Notes: generated by a model from the sequence alone, not told the origin. A DNA stretch of 64,000 bases from Lates calcarifer (GCF_001640805.2 NC_066851.1:3336196-3400195); one strand, 5' to 3'. Shown: positions 36,601 through 48,781, numbered from the stretch's first letter. Numbers and translations are program-made.

Positions 36601-39600
36601 TCTTTTGTGTCTGTATTGAACACACCGATTATACAGCTACAATGCCGGTAGAAAAGGTTAGTGAACCCTTGGATTTAATAACTTTTCAAACCTCTGTAGG
36701 AATAATCTCAAAGAGACACTACCTGCACATTGTTCATGTCATTCTGACAGCATCTCTACTGGGCTAAGCTCTCAACTCAGACTGGGCCAATCTAGAAGGC
36801 AGGTTTTCTTAGTTTGCAGTCATTCTGTAGTAGATTTACTTGAAAGTTTTACACTGTATTTCACCATTGGGATGATGTTTTCATATTAATATACATTTTC
36901 CTTTTCACACCATAAACAGTGCTGCATGTTTCTCCTAAACCATTTAAATTTAGTTTCATCCCTTTCCGGGTTTATGTAAATCAACAATTCTTAATCACAA
37001 GTCTTGTGAGATCTCTTTTTGTGAGGCATGGTTCATATCAGCAGATTCTTCTTGTGAGTAACAAACTCACAATGTTTGAGTATTTTTATAAGTCAAAGTA
37101 ACTCTAACCCACTTCTCCAGTCTGGTTTCACTGACTCGACTCCAGCTTTGACTCAAGTTAGCCTTTGTTGATGTCATTAGCCTCGGGGTTCACAAACTTT
37201 TTCCCAACACACATAGTGAATTTTTGAATGATATATTCAATATGGACAAGTTCATTATTTTAACTCAGATGAAAATCTGGCCATATTGTTTGACAAATTT
37301 ATACATAGATGCAGACAAGGCTGCACTTGTGTTACTTTATGTACACAGGTCTTTTTTTTTTTATGAGTGTACACATACTACAACATAATACAATATACAT
37401 GTGTATATTGAATGTATGTACACGTGTGTGTATATATGTTTTACCTGCTGGCACAGTAGAAGGAGATCAGTTTGAAGATGTCATCAAAAACCAGAGAGGA
37501 GCCATCTAAATGGACAACTGAGACAGAAAACAATTTGATAATGAATCCCTCACCGCTCTGTGTTAACTGCGCTCAGGAATGCAAATCTTACATTTTGTAT
37601 TTCCAGCATTCAAAGCTTTAATAGTAACTCTCAGAAGCAGAAGCTTGACTAGTGTGTAACACATACATGTCTTGTGTTGTTTGACCATCAGACTGTGTAT
37701 GAGCTGCTCCCCCTGTTCATCAGGCATGCGGACTGACAGCGTGATGCCCTTGTCCTCTGTATTACGAACCAGGAAAGTCTGCAAATATCAACATGAGAAC
37801 ATGTAAAATGCTGTATTTTGTATGATGATAGGATATGTATAGATAGTACAGTATGCACACAAATATGGCATACGACAACACAAGTGTAAATTCCTTATTT
37901 GCAAAAATTTCAAATATATTATCAAATTTTCATACACCTCAGGTCCCATAGTTTCCTACAATTTACTAGAGAGGAAATGGGGTGTAAGTGTAAATTCATA
38001 GGAAAATTCCTGACTGTATCATTAGGGAACACTGAATTCAGTTTGTAGACTTTTAATTAATTGCTAATGTAATCTAGAAAGTCAGTGCACAGTGGGCCAT
38101 TCAAAAGTCCAGTTCCACTCTGTGTATCCAAGCACTGAAGCAGATTGTGTAGACACTGCGTGATACAAATGAGACTCAGATGTATTTCAGCTGTATTTCT
38201 TTAAATGGATCAGATCTGTAGGGAAACTGCTTATAAACTTAATTACCAAACTTTAAGCCATTTTCTCATATGAACTCTGCACACTGTCTGGATCTGATAA
38301 TTCTGACATTGTCCAGAGTTGCCCAGCACACAACAGGAGAATGTCTGTCTTAGGCCTGCCCACTCCAGAAATACTCAGTTTGGTTTAATAGAGGGGTAGC
38401 ACCTGGATAGAGCGAGCAGGAGGCAGGACAGAAACGTCATTAACGTACCCACGTGCTCACTGTGACCTCCTTATACAGTGACCTGCTTTAGTCACACATC
38501 AGCTCAATCGGACATTATACAGATTTTGTAGCAGGGAGTTGGCAGGGCAAAGTCTGTTATAAAGTGTTACCCAGTAAAATACACATAATTTCACATTATT
38601 TTTCAGCATCCTTTTATATAATAAGAACGCTTTTAAAGCATTATAGCACTGTCTCTACTTCTGATGCAGTTGTACTGTCATACAAGTTAAAGTACAACAG
38701 TAAAAACAGAAATTATCGTTCTTCAATTCTAATTAAAAGATTTGAGGCGAAAACAGTGTTAACATGAGTGTGCGTCTCACCCCAGCCGTCTCTTTCTCCA
38801 GGATACTAGAGGTTTGGTCTTGGCTCAGTCCTTTGGGCTGCCATACTGAGGAACTCCCAATCAGACGATCTATAGGGCTCAGCAGCGGAGGAGCTGGAGA
38901 GACTGGTGGGATGACAGGGGGAGGTTGAGGCGGGGGTGAGGAAGGGGAGGATGAGACTGTGGGAGATAATGGAGGAGGAAGAGAACAAGGAGGAAAAGAG
39001 GGAGCAAGATCAGAGCAGGCAGCTGACTGGGGAGAAAGCACGGGAGGAGAGACTGGGACTGGGGAGAGAGGAGGTGGAAGAGATGGGGGAGGGTGGTTGG
39101 AGAGAGTGGGAGGTTTGGAGACAAGAGGGACAGGGGGAGGGAGGGACGGAGGAGTGGACGGAGGTAAGGGAGGTCGAGAGGGGAGCTGGCTGGACTTCAC
39201 TGCGGGAGGCAACGGTTTGGGTCGACATGGTCGGGCTGGAAGGTGTGACGGCATGGAAGGTGGAGAGAGGGGAGAAGACGAGGGGATGGTATCAGGGGGA
39301 GTATCGAGCGCTCCTGTCAGAGGGCTTGTGTGGCTGTAAAGGAATGAAAGGCTAAAGGTCAGCGATGGAAACATGCAGATAAAATGTTTCTATCATGTCT
39401 CAGATTTGGTTTGCCCCAGAAACAAGCACCTGGTCAGCAGACTAGTTTTCTGTGATTGCAGAAATGTTGGCCAGAGTTTAAATTTACCTTATGTACCAGA
39501 TGATCTGTTTCATCACTATGAATAGCTGAAACCCTTGCTGAGCCACCAGTTTGCTTGAGGGAATCTGCTAAACTGTTCTGCAGTACGAGAGCTTACTTTA

Positions 39601-42600
39601 TAGCTGTGCTCCTAATTTGACACAAACTGTTCTTAATCTATATTTTTTACTGTCAAATTAGTACTTTCTCAATATCTCCCAAGTTCCCTATCTTGTCTGC
39701 GGTTCTCTGCCCCATTGGTTTCAACTGATGACGCATTAATTGATTATTCTTTATCACCTAGGAGCAGCAGAACAACCTGTCAACACATCATTGACCTACT
39801 ATCACCTCTTAAAGTTGGTTTGGTGAATGTGCTAGCAAACAGCTAGCAGCCATTCTCTAACTTTGTCTGTTGTTTGGAGCTGCAGTGAAAACACTCACTA
39901 AAAACAGCTGCCTGCTGCTGCTGGAAGCAACACTGGGTAAAACCAAGACAATGAGCTGTAAGACATAAAAAGCTCTGTAGAACTGAGACAAACTGCAGAA
40001 TTGGGGATAATTCTCTGTGGGTTTGTCATTAAAAGCTGTAGATTTTGCATTATACATAGGTAATTACGCACATTTTATTAATGCAGCTTCAGAATTGGTC
40101 AGATATATGCAGAAGAAGACATGATAATTTTGGTCGCTTTGTTAGCAAAATGACAATGTCCATTGGGAGGTGCACATGGGTGTGTGTGTGTGTTGGCTGG
40201 TGGTGTGGGAGCATAGTTGGACAGACCACTGAGAGGGAATCCTGGTGGGCTGTCACATCGATGGGCCGTCAAAAAATGTCTGCATTTTTTACAGGCTTTG
40301 TGTGTGCCTTTACCAGCCCTGTCTGTGTGCCTTTAGACTGCTCATGAGAGCATACTGCATGTTCCAGGACCGGGCTAAAAGGGCAATCTGTAGCATCTAC
40401 ATTAGTCAAATGAATAGTGCATTTGTTAGGGACTGTTTTCAGCCTTGGAGTAATACAGTGGCTTGTCTTGTTGGACTAGTGTGTTTTTGACCCGTCTCCA
40501 CATTTTTGATCTGCAAAAACAATCGGCTAACAGCAAGGAAGTCAGGTGGTGAATGAGGTTATGTGGTAACAGGAAAAGGGAGTCTTATCTTTGAGTGATA
40601 ATAACATTATAGCAGGAGATAGTGGCCACAATTATGATAATTTGACAGTGTTGTCATACTGATGTTCAAAATGCTAAATGTTAACTAGCCAAATGTATGC
40701 CAGACTACAGCATGTCCAAATTTTTGCTGCAGTACAAGTCTAAAGCTAGAAACCAGCGAGCTCTATCTTGCCCTCAGATGGCAAATAAGCACAACTGTTG
40801 GGGTCTGGTGGTTTTACTTTAAATAGCAACAGAGATATGACAACACGGCCTGTATTTGTTTGATTTCTAGGCCACAACCTCTCACGTGCAACTGGCACTG
40901 CATTAAATACTACAGCATGTCAGTATTCAGTCACTTTACTTCTTTGCAGTTGCTACACAGAATGGGCTTTTAATGAGAAAACAATGGGACCACATCAGTC
41001 CAGTTAACTTAAATACAGCAGCTTCCAGCATTGGTCAGACTGCTTACTTCCTGCTTTGTAATTTTAAGTTAGCTAGCTGACGCAAACTGCAGTAGATGTA
41101 GCAGAAGTTTTGTTTTGCAAACTTTGCAACTTTGTGTTGCATCACAAACAGAATGATGTAGTATGCTGCTTACGCCCTTTCAGCTTCTGCTTTATATTTA
41201 CAACTGAGCTTTGTGTTTGAGAAATAGAAGAAAATAGTCCTTTTTTATGCTAAATCACCACAGTCAATCCCCTAAACATCCATTTATTCAACTACAGCCT
41301 CCACTGCAATGCACTATGTTCTCAGGGTAAACTGCAGACCTCACAGTTTTCATTGGAACTATTTTCTGCTGAAGTAGTTCCTTTGAAAACTAAGGTGTGT
41401 AGAGTATTCAGAATAACAGGAAAACTGTTTCTTGATAGAGTTACTATTGTTTCACTTTTTAAAGTTTTAAACCACGTAGGTTCCCAGTTTTGAGTGACGT
41501 TGCTTTTTCATGAATTTAAAAGGAATATTCTGTAAAACTGAGGAAATCACATGACCACAGAACAAACCCCAAAACTCCTGTTTGAGCCAAGCATGCTGGC
41601 TCACACAAAAGAGATAGAATGACTGTTAGGTCAACTAACTGGTAGAGACATTTTAATTTACCTTTTGGTAACATAAGGCACTCATATTTGTACTATTACT
41701 ATTACTAATTACTATTACTAATACTATGTATTGTAACAGTTGGGGAGATGTTAGAAATAAGAGATTCATGGTTCCAAAGGGTCAAAGAGCCATTGTTTTA
41801 AATGTGTAACACACCATCACTTTACTCAGTGGTGGAATGAAACTAAGTATATTCACTCAAGTACTGTACTTAAGTACATTACACTCCAGCACAGTCCAAA
41901 GATAAACATTGTTTTCACTTCACATAGGTTTGTGATCCTTAGTTACTAGTTACTTATAGACTTATATATAAATATGATACTTTATTAAACTACCTAACAG
42001 TATCTAAAATAGCACAAATTAGCTCCTCAATCAGCAATAACAGTAAAATGCTAATGATTACAGATTAATGGATAATAATTAAGTAATATAATATACTGAA
42101 TAGCACTCAGGGAAACCATATTTCTGCATTACTTTTGCTTACTTTGAATACTTTAAGTACATTTCGCTGATAATACTTTAGTACCTTTACTAAGGTAGTA
42201 AGGTTTTTAATGTAGAACTTTTACTTCCTTGAGTATTTTTATATTACAGTATTGATACTGTTATGTAAGTAAAGGATTTGAATATTTCACCCATGTTTTA
42301 ACATGACAAATTAAGATTTCACAACCTATGATTTTTATCTGATAATGTTGGGGTGGAAATTCACACAAAACACAGCAATAAAACCTCAAACTGAACTTAA
42401 GAAATGAAATGTCATGGAAGGTTGCACAGTTTTAACCTGGTAAATGACTAAGTTCAGTCAAGTCCAACAAGTAAGAATGACACTAGCAAAAAGGATCCTG
42501 AATTACATTTTGCTTCAGCACCATCACTGAAACACAGTCTGAAGTTTAAACTGGAGTTTCACCGTAAAGACAGAAATATTCATCTGTGTACATTCCCACA

Positions 42601-43023
42601 TACCAGATCAGATCCGCCTTTTTCAACGGCAACTTTCAACCACATGCATTCTTCCGTAGAAGTGGGATTAAACACACACTAAATACCAGTACTTCTTTAA
42701 CAAAGTGAAAATAAATTATTGTATTTTCTCTTGCAATTCATGTATTAGAAATCTGATTTGTTCAGACAACATGAAATCAGGATATTCCAAAAACTCTGAG
42801 AAGCCAATGACCTATATATTAGTCAGTGAGTCATCACATCTGTTTTTCCTGCTCTGGCTGTCTGACTTTCGACCCCCAACTCCCCCTTTCCTCCATGACA
42901 GTTACAAAATCCTCACGCCTCAACAGAATACAGTCCCTGCACTGTCTTTTCACTCAGCCACATTGTCACAGACTCTTCACAAACTCACCCAGTGTCCTGG
43001 GAAACATCGCTGTCTTCCATCAT
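25104..43023 (-). CDS. rin3: Ras and Rab interactor 3 (VPS9-domain Rab GEF)
   Basis: Coding exons, 5' to 3': 42989-43023, 38781-39333, 37667-37778, 37445-37517, 36066-36157, 34189-35264, 30054-30234, 29753-29924, 29128-29249, 28786-28972, 27715-27846, 27405-27571, 27018-27132 and 25104-25369; about 1,094 residues. Order: proline-rich N region; SH2 with intact FLVR and LVFDDIFKLISFYC; a second proline-rich linker with a CD2AP/CIN85-type motif PVPPPR; RH domain (MTQLKSYLLQSTEL); VPS9 (ADDFLPVMMYVLARSNL, MELMDPSL, YYLTTTYGALEHIK); RA domain. SIHRWERRRTLN and YGALEHIK match RIN3 rather than RIN1 or RIN2. RIN proteins activate Rab5-class GTPases on early endosomes downstream of Ras and receptor tyrosine kinases. 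All junctions agree in phase except one frame break inside exon 34189-35264, near 34669-34721. The 35-base first exon (MMEDSDVSQDTG) is the least certain. Confidence 0.93.
25655..25990. repeat. Dispersed teleost repeat in last rin3 intron
   Basis: Contains the phrases TTAGCCTAGCTTAGCATAAA and GGGGGAAACAGCTAGCCTG that I recall from a high-copy non-coding fish repeat. A scrap of the same family (CCAAAGGTAACAAAATCCAC) occurs near 18811-18830 beside the pth2 Tc1 relic. Confidence 0.5.
26540..26835. mobile_element. Possible LTR-retrotransposon terminal repeat relic
   Basis: A GC-richer block in the AT-rich rin3 intron with a pyrimidine-rich tract, then CTATTAAAGACTGTGTACCAG, a GT run, and a TCCTAATACTAACCATGACA end. 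This arrangement, with a poly(A)-signal-like element followed by an end in ...CA, recalls the solo LTRs of fish Ty3/gypsy elements. No partner LTR or gag-pol was found, and the left boundary is unclear. Confidence 0.35.
27356..27398 (+). repeat. (GT)n microsatellite in rin3 intron
   Basis: GT run beginning about 7 bases beyond the donor of exon 27405-27571. On the transcribed strand it is a CA run right at the 5' splice site, a known type of hnRNP L-bound splicing modulator. Confidence 0.75.
27598..27700 (+). repeat. TA/TACA-rich and (GT)n compound repeat
   Basis: Alternating TATATA/TACATG sequence runs into a GT run in the short rin3 intron between the two VPS9 exons (27571 to 27715). Together with 27848-27878 (CA)n, every intron border in this small cluster abuts a dinucleotide repeat. 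Confidence 0.75.
27848..27878 (+). repeat. (CA)n microsatellite abutting a rin3 acceptor
   Basis: The CA run, GT on the transcribed strand, ends at the TTTAG acceptor of VPS9 exon 27715-27846. Confidence 0.75.
30747..31818 (-). mobile_element. Tc1-like transposon, nearly full length, dead (family 2)
   Basis: Ends CACTTAATTAGGAACACC and TGTTCCTAATCGAGTG are a degenerate inverted repeat. Read on the minus strand the interior shows transposase pieces, best at 30942-31199 (NGYFQHDNV, the DDE-region motif of this family) and the TTTACTCAGAATGGTGCGAA segment near 31545-31565. Stops and shifts break the frame. About 1.07 kb, in the large rin3 intron. It is the fullest of three copies of this family here (15440-16010, 44330-45045). 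Confidence 0.75.
31915..32440. repeat. Dispersed teleost repeat in rin3 intron
   Basis: Includes the phrases AGAGATCTGTTCAAGGCAAC and GAGCTGCTGGCAGTGAATTT that I recall from a multi-copy fish repeat. Non-coding. A related end (CTAAGAGATCCCAGTAAATT) occurs near 33917-33960. Confidence 0.45.
33440..33760. repeat. Imperfect tandem pair in rin3 intron
   Basis: Two diverged units share the order: TTGAGAATTT or TCAGGAATGC, then a (T)TGG.ACAAA.. block (ATTTGGTACAAATGTTCATG at about 33513, AATTTGGCACAAACATTTAC at about 33651), then GATTAGAATTTGGTAGTCA or GGTTAGAATTTGGCAGTCA. Spacing is about 135 bases. The first unit also holds AAAGGTCAAGGTTACTGTGA. The phrase GGCACAAATGTTC with GGTCAAGGTCAC is common in fish satellites. 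Confidence 0.55.
35500..35605. mobile_element. Foldback MITE-like element in rin3 intron
   Basis: GGACTATTTCTT at 35514-35525 is the exact reverse complement of 35579-35590. The match extends outward with small gaps (GGGTTATGTG against CACATAACAACCC), giving arms of about 25 bases around a 53-base centre. No clear target duplication was seen. Confidence 0.6.
35670..35742. repeat. Overlapping direct and inverted repeat
   Basis: ACATAGAAACCTTTTTATGT occurs twice, about 40 bases apart. Between the copies lies the inverted form AAGGTTTCTATGT, so the first copy and the inverted form make a hairpin. Confidence 0.75.
36640..37080 (+). mobile_element. Degenerate Tc1-like element end (family 3)
   Basis: Opens with AAAAGGTTAGTGAACCCTTG then GATTTAATAACTTTTCAAAC, which resembles the end of a fish Tc1-like family, followed by GCAGTCATTCTGTAGTAGAT. 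No transposase can be read. In the rin3 intron between exons 36066-36157 and 37445-37517. Confidence 0.45.
39334..42988 (-). other. rin3 intron 1 with dispersed repeats
   Basis: 3.65 kb without exons. 39850-40070 carries a CTCTGTAGAACTGAGACAAA...AATTCTCTGTGGGTTTGTCA repeat whose relative is at 45200-45310. 41826-42290 carries a MITE. A TTA/CTA trinucleotide tract lies at 41690-41728. Open frames at 40081-40347, 40245-40490 and 42705-43025 look accidental. Confidence 0.55.
41826..42290. mobile_element. CAGTGGTGG-type MITE
   Basis: Begins CAGTGGTGGAATGAAACTAA then TCAAGTACTGTACTTAAGTA, and finishes with an inverted-type TAAGTAAAGGATTTGAATAT, as in an abundant non-autonomous fish DNA element whose other terminus reads TTCCACCACTG. 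That right terminus has decayed here. Confidence 0.6.
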
Positions 43024-44329
43024 AATTCCACAGACTGAGCATTCGGTTGCTCTCTGTCACTCTCTCAGCTCCATTGGAAACCCCGCCTTCTCTCTGCCCC
43101 CCTTTTTCTTCCTCCTGTTGATCGAGCAGGACTGAATAAGGAAAAACTAAAACGCAAAGGGAAAATATGTTTCTCTGTGTCAGCCCTCCCCTCCCTTACT
43201 GCCCAACTTCCTGAGCTGATCTAGGCAGGAAGAAGCAGAGCACTTTGGTCAGACTTCCCCTCTACTCTCAGTCTTTTTTTGTCCATGACTTAGAACTTCT
43301 GTCTCATGCTGTGATACCCTCTTATTCTACAGTCAGTTCTTTTTGTTCTTGCTATTTTTTTGAGTTACACACGCCTTTAAATCTCAAAATGTCTCACAGA
43401 AATACGATTCTGCTGACATCACAAAAGGCCTAAATATTCAGCAGATGCTCCTTTAGCCTCCTCCTCTGCCTCCTTCTCCCCTCCCCTCTACTTTTAAAGA
43501 TTTCCAGATGCTGCCCTGTTCAAGCTGTGGAATGTACAACTTCATGTTTCCTGTAAGCTTCACTCTCTTTCTGACCACCCCCCTCCATTACTCCTCTTTG
43601 CTTCCTGCCTCTTCTCACCTCCCCCTTGTACATTCATTATAACTCAATGCTTTTAGTGTTTGTCTTCACCACTCCTCTGCTCATCTCTTTTCTGTTTCCT
43701 AATCCTTTTTCTCGATCATCACTGGGGATTCTTTTTTGCTAGAAACCATTAGATTACTGTTAGCGTTGGACTGTTCATTGGAGTGTGTTTATTCGGTGGA
43801 AAGTGTTTATGCATTTTCAAAGGCTTTTCCTTCCTGAGAGGGATCAAAATCAGGAAGACTGAATACTTGTGGGTTTGGGAGCTTAAAAAAAAGGAAAGAA
43901 GTCAAAACCAAGACAAAATTTGAATACTGGTATTAAATATTAATTTATGACAGTTAAATCCTCACACAGTTTACAGTGGCATTGTCTAAAGGTCATCCTC
44001 TCCTGTTGGTTTGTCCCCTTTCAGCATTTTTTAATCTAAGAGGTCTCAGGCTGCATTTGCTGTAAGACCTACAGATGTCAAAGTGCATGGACATGCATCT
44101 GTGGTGAAAGACACACACACCTACACACCCATCCAGTCATAATGCACACAAGCATGGTGACTGTGCAGCTGCTTCCTGTGCAAACACCTGTGGTCATACA
44201 TGTTTTGACACTGTACAAAAGTGTCTCCGTTCAGCTGTGACAATTAACTGTGAATTTGTTCTCATGCAAGTTCTCAATAGCAGTAAGTAACCACTGGAGG
44301 GAGCTATGGTACAAAGCATTACGCACTGT

Positions 44330-45045
44330 GGTTTGAGGACTGGTAGCCATTGCGGGTAGCATGGAATAGCACATCATTTCCTATTACACACCATGAAACA
44401 CTGTCAGTGATTTTCTTGGCTCACTAAAACTGGACTGGGCTGGTCTGATGAATCTGTATTTCAGCTGAGGCATCGCGGATGGTAGGATCACAATTTAGGC
44501 GTCAACAACATGAATCCATGGAGCCAACCTGCCTTGCGTCCACAGTCCAGGGTGCTGCTGCTGCTGCTGGTGTAATGGTGTGGGGAATGTTTTCTTTGCT
44601 CACTTTGGGCCCTTAATACCAGTCTTGATTGTCACAGCCTATCTAGGTATTGTTCCCAACCCTGTGCATCCCCTTATGGCCATTACTCATCCTCTAATGG
44701 CTACTTCCAGCATAACATTGCACCATGTTACAAAGCAAAAGTCATCTTTAACTGGTTTCATGAATATGACACTGAACATGACACTGAGTTCAGTGAACTT
44801 CAGTGGCCTCTACAGTCACCAGATCTGATCTGAATCCAAAGGAACACCCTTGGAATATGGTAAACTGGGAGACTGACGTCATGTGATGCAGTCATGTCAA
44901 CATGGACTAGAATCTCAAAGGAATGTTTCCAACATCTTGTGGAATCTATGCCATGAAGAATGAGGCTGTTTTTAGAGCAAGGGGAGGCTCTATTCAGTAT
45001 GCTGTTCCTCATAAGATGCTTTGGTGCATGTACTATCACCTTATG
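44330..45045 (+). mobile_element. Tc1-like transposon 3' half (family 2)
   Basis: Transposase landmarks in order: GGTCTGATGAATCTGTATTT, GGATGGTAGGATCACAATTT, AATGGTGTGGGGAATGTTTT, CTAATGGCTACTTCCAGCAT and GAATGTTTCCAACATCTTGT. These match the minus-strand copy at 30747-31818 in reverse orientation. A (CTG)n expansion of five units sits at 44560-44575. Frame broken; 5' half missing. Confidence 0.75.
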
Positions 45046-45967
45046 AAGTTCTTGGTGAACGTATTAACAGTTATTTATTCACACAGAGGCATTGGCAGTA
45101 ATTCAGAGCTGTGCTGTCCACCCAATGATTCCAAGTCCAACATTCAATCTCTTCTCCTTGATGAAAGTGTTTGATGAATGAGTTTGTCATATCTAAAACA
45201 AAATCACTGAGCTGAAAGACATTAAAAAGGCTCTGTAGAGCTGAGAGGAACTGCAGAGTAATAACTCTCTGTGGGTCCATCACTATGTGCAAACCTGTTC
45301 ACATTACACTCAGTTGATCAATCGGTTGATCAATTGTTAACTGTAAAAATATTGATTAGTGCAGGTTTAAAGAGGCAGAATTCCATTATTTTTATCATCC
45401 AGTTCATCAGGTTTGTTGACCCATACCAGTCACCAACAAAAGTAAAGTAAAAAGACTAAAAAGTCCTAAAAAGCTATTCTCTGCCCCATACACAGCTTAT
45501 CGTATTATGGTAAATATGAAAAATGCTAAGTAATTTACTCAAAATTTCTGCTGGTTCTCCGCTCTACTTGGCATCTCTTACTGTGAATATGTGATCTGTG
45601 GTATTTGTGTCAGTTACAGGCCACCATATGCTGTGCCAGAAGCCTACTGTGGTGCTTCTGAATAGATTTCTAACCAGCACTTAATCTTTGATCTGCTTTC
45701 TGAACACAAACACTCTTTTCTGTTTTAGCAGAAATAGACTCTGGAGCATTTGGTTGAGGGGATTCGTTTGTTTACCAGGAGCTGGCTGTGGGATTTGACT
45801 GTCTTTCAACAGTTCTTACTGATGACCATAAATGAGGAGTGATGAATTAGTGGAGCAGTCTGTTCATACAGTATGATGCTTGCTCCTGATGAACACGACT
45901 GAGAGAAAAAAAGCTATGATGATGATGATTATTATTATTACTGAAAAAAACATTATTGAAAAATCAA

Positions 45968-46772
45968 CATACAGTCATGTGAAAAAGAAAGAACACCCTC
46001 TTTGAATTGTATGGTTTTATTTATCAGGACATAATAAAAAATCATCTGATCTGAAATTTAGGTAAATACAACCTCAGATGAACAACACACAACATATTAC
46101 ACTGTCATTATTTATTTAACAAAAACTACGCCATAATGCAGAGGGTTTCTAAGGCCATGTCCAAACATCATTCTACAGTGATAAATTTTATTTTATTATT
46201 TAATGTCCTTTGGACAGACGAGACCAAAGTGGAGATGTATGGCCATAATGCACTGCGGGAAAACCAAACACAGCATATCAGCACCAACACCTCATACCAA
46301 CTGTCAAGCACTGTGGTGGACGCCTGATAATTAGGGCTTGTTTTGCAGCCACAGGACCTGGGCATCTTACAGTCATTGAGATAACAATGAACTCCTCTGT
46401 ACCCCAAAGTATTCTAGAGTCAAATATAAGGACATCTGTCTGACAGCTAAAGCTTAGCTGAAATTGGGTCATGCAACAGGACAATGATCCCAAGCACACC
46501 AGCAAATCTACAATGGAATGTAGAAAATAAAAAGAATCAAGGAGCAATGCTCCAGTCAAAGTCCAGACCTCAACCCGACTGAAATGCTGTGGCGGGACCT
46601 TGAGAGAACTGTGCATAAACAAATGGCTGCAAACCTCAATAAACTGAAGCAATGCTGAGAAGAATGCAACAAAACTCCTCCACAATGATGTGAGAGACTG
46701 ATAAAGTCATACAGAAAACCATTACTTCAGCTTATTGCTGGTAAAGGTGGTTCTACAAGCTACTGAATCATG
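45968..46772 (+). mobile_element. Tc1-like transposon, internally deleted
   Basis: Starts with ACAGTCATGTGAAAAAGAAA and ACACCCTCTTTGAATTGTAT, a known fish Tc1 terminus. Transposase landmarks follow: TTTGGACAGACGAGACCAAA (TDET), CAACAGGACAATGATCCCAA (QQDNDP) and CCAGACCTCAACCCGACTGA (PDLNP). The last two are the DDE signature region. The N-terminal half of the gene is mostly deleted and frames are broken. Confidence 0.75.
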
Positions 46773-47877
46773 GGGGCAAGCAACCTATAGATAGACTGAA
46801 TGAATGTGAGCATGACTGGTTGTTTGTCTCTATATGTCAGCCCTATGAGTGACTGGCCCAGTGAGCCTTTAAAAAACTATAGCTAATGGATCAATGGCTG
46901 GATATTATTCTTTTACAAAATCCACAATCACTGGTGAAGTCTACATAGCTATGCAGGTAGTTTCATATATACTACATATGCTGGGGTCTCCACTGATGAC
47001 AGGTTTGCTGTTACCCCATCATATAGTATTTAACAGATATGAATGGAATTTCATTGGTACTGTTTTAATCAAGTTAAAAGACAGAACTCAGTCAAAAACC
47101 AGAAAAATAACTTGGTCATTTGTTCAAATATGCAAAATAAGATATGTTTACATTTTCCTTACAAGCAATTTCTTGTGGTTGTGTGACTAATGACTTTTGT
47201 GTCAACCTTATCTTGAGGCCTGGGTCCATGGGTCACAAGTTTCTTTTAACCATCTTAGTCCCTTTCCCTAACCTTAACCTTGAGTAAACTTGAATCATGT
47301 GGCAGATCAGGAATAATATTTTCAGCACCAGAGTAAGGTCTTTAGATTATCCAGGAATAAAAAGGATGTAGTTAGTGATTCAGTGTAATTTCACTTTCTA
47401 AAAAACATCAGATTTTTTTCAAACCAGTCATTTTGTTCAACCTCAACAGCTTTGTCTTGTTACCAAGGTGCAGCTCAGCTCAGCACCAAGGCCTTTTTAA
47501 ACCACTAGAGAGGGCAAGCAACCTATAGATAGACTGAATGTCCACTGTCTGTATCTTTGGATCACTACCCAGGGCTCGTGGCCTCAGATTTAAGTCAAAC
47601 TTTTACCCTCCTGAGGAAATAACACAGCAAGAAACAGAAAGATAAGTTTAAACTTGGTTACTACCAGGCCTTACACGCTTATAGCCGCTAGTGTTATGAG
47701 ATGCAACATGCTCAGCTGTCTATGTGGACACACCAGGCTGTGCAGTCTGAAAAAAACACAGATATACAGACAAATACATTCTTCACTTTTTTTTTTAGAC
47801 AATGTATTTTTTTTTTACTGTTTTACTGTTGACTGAGATCCCTCTCCCTGTCTCTGCTTGCCTCTCTCTGTCTCCTG

Positions 47878-47908
<31 letters not shown>

Positions 47909-48781
47909 GTCAACACCACTTGAGCTCACATAGTGAACAAGCATAATAAAGGGGAGTGAGAGCCAGTCTTTTTCTCAGTCAGTCACACAATACAAGGAAA
48001 AGACTGGCCCAGTTTTAACAAGACTGTGGTGAAAGGTGCAGCTTGAAATTAAAATCCCAGAGTTTCAGAAATCACATACAATTTTCTGTTTGTGTTTACA
48101 TCGATTTTACTTATTTTAATGCATATTGACTGGCAGTGTTAGGAAGGCTGCTCTGAAAGCACAACTTTGCGAGCTAGCAATAGCTTCACACTTAAAGAGG
48201 TTTAACTACAGCAAAGTTACCTTTACCTTTAAAGATTTTTTTATACAGTGTATATAAAATGTTCTTCAGTAAGACGCCTCTCTGCCAGTGTGAGCACTGA
48301 TCAATGCCTTTGCACACGCACTACACTACACAGGTCAAGTGTGTGGTGGCTGCTTGACGGAAGGATTGCTTGGGCTGATGAAAGAAATGGGGGGTAGAGC
48401 TGGTCAAAGGGGTTGAATTATAGTAAATAAATGGTAAATAAAAAATGATTTCTCTCATTTTATGGCTCAAAATTGTTTGTAGTTTCAAGAATAAACTACA
48501 CAGTCCCAGCTAGAGCTGGACACTGGATGTATCACTAAATGATTATAGATGAACTACCACCGAAAAGGGTACAAAAAGGGTGGTTTAACTACTAGTTTAA
48601 TTACATATAATTAACTACTCACCAACACTGTTGACTGGGCTGCCTTACCATACAGTGAACAACTTACATAGCCAATTGCAGGCTTATTAACTTAGCAATC
48701 CTGCTTGTTATGTATCTACCCACTGGCTAAAATTTTAGTCTGATGCACTGCTGAAATAGTTGTTTCAAAAAGATACTTTAT

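Noticed and set aside
38936..39355. Plus-strand frames of 126-139 codons opposite the rin3 proline-rich exon
   Set aside because: Gly/Glu/Arg-rich shadow of Pro/Ser codons on the minus strand.
42705..43025. 106-codon plus-strand open frame
   Set aside because: Overlaps the rin3 first coding exon on the opposite strand; it does not resemble any protein.
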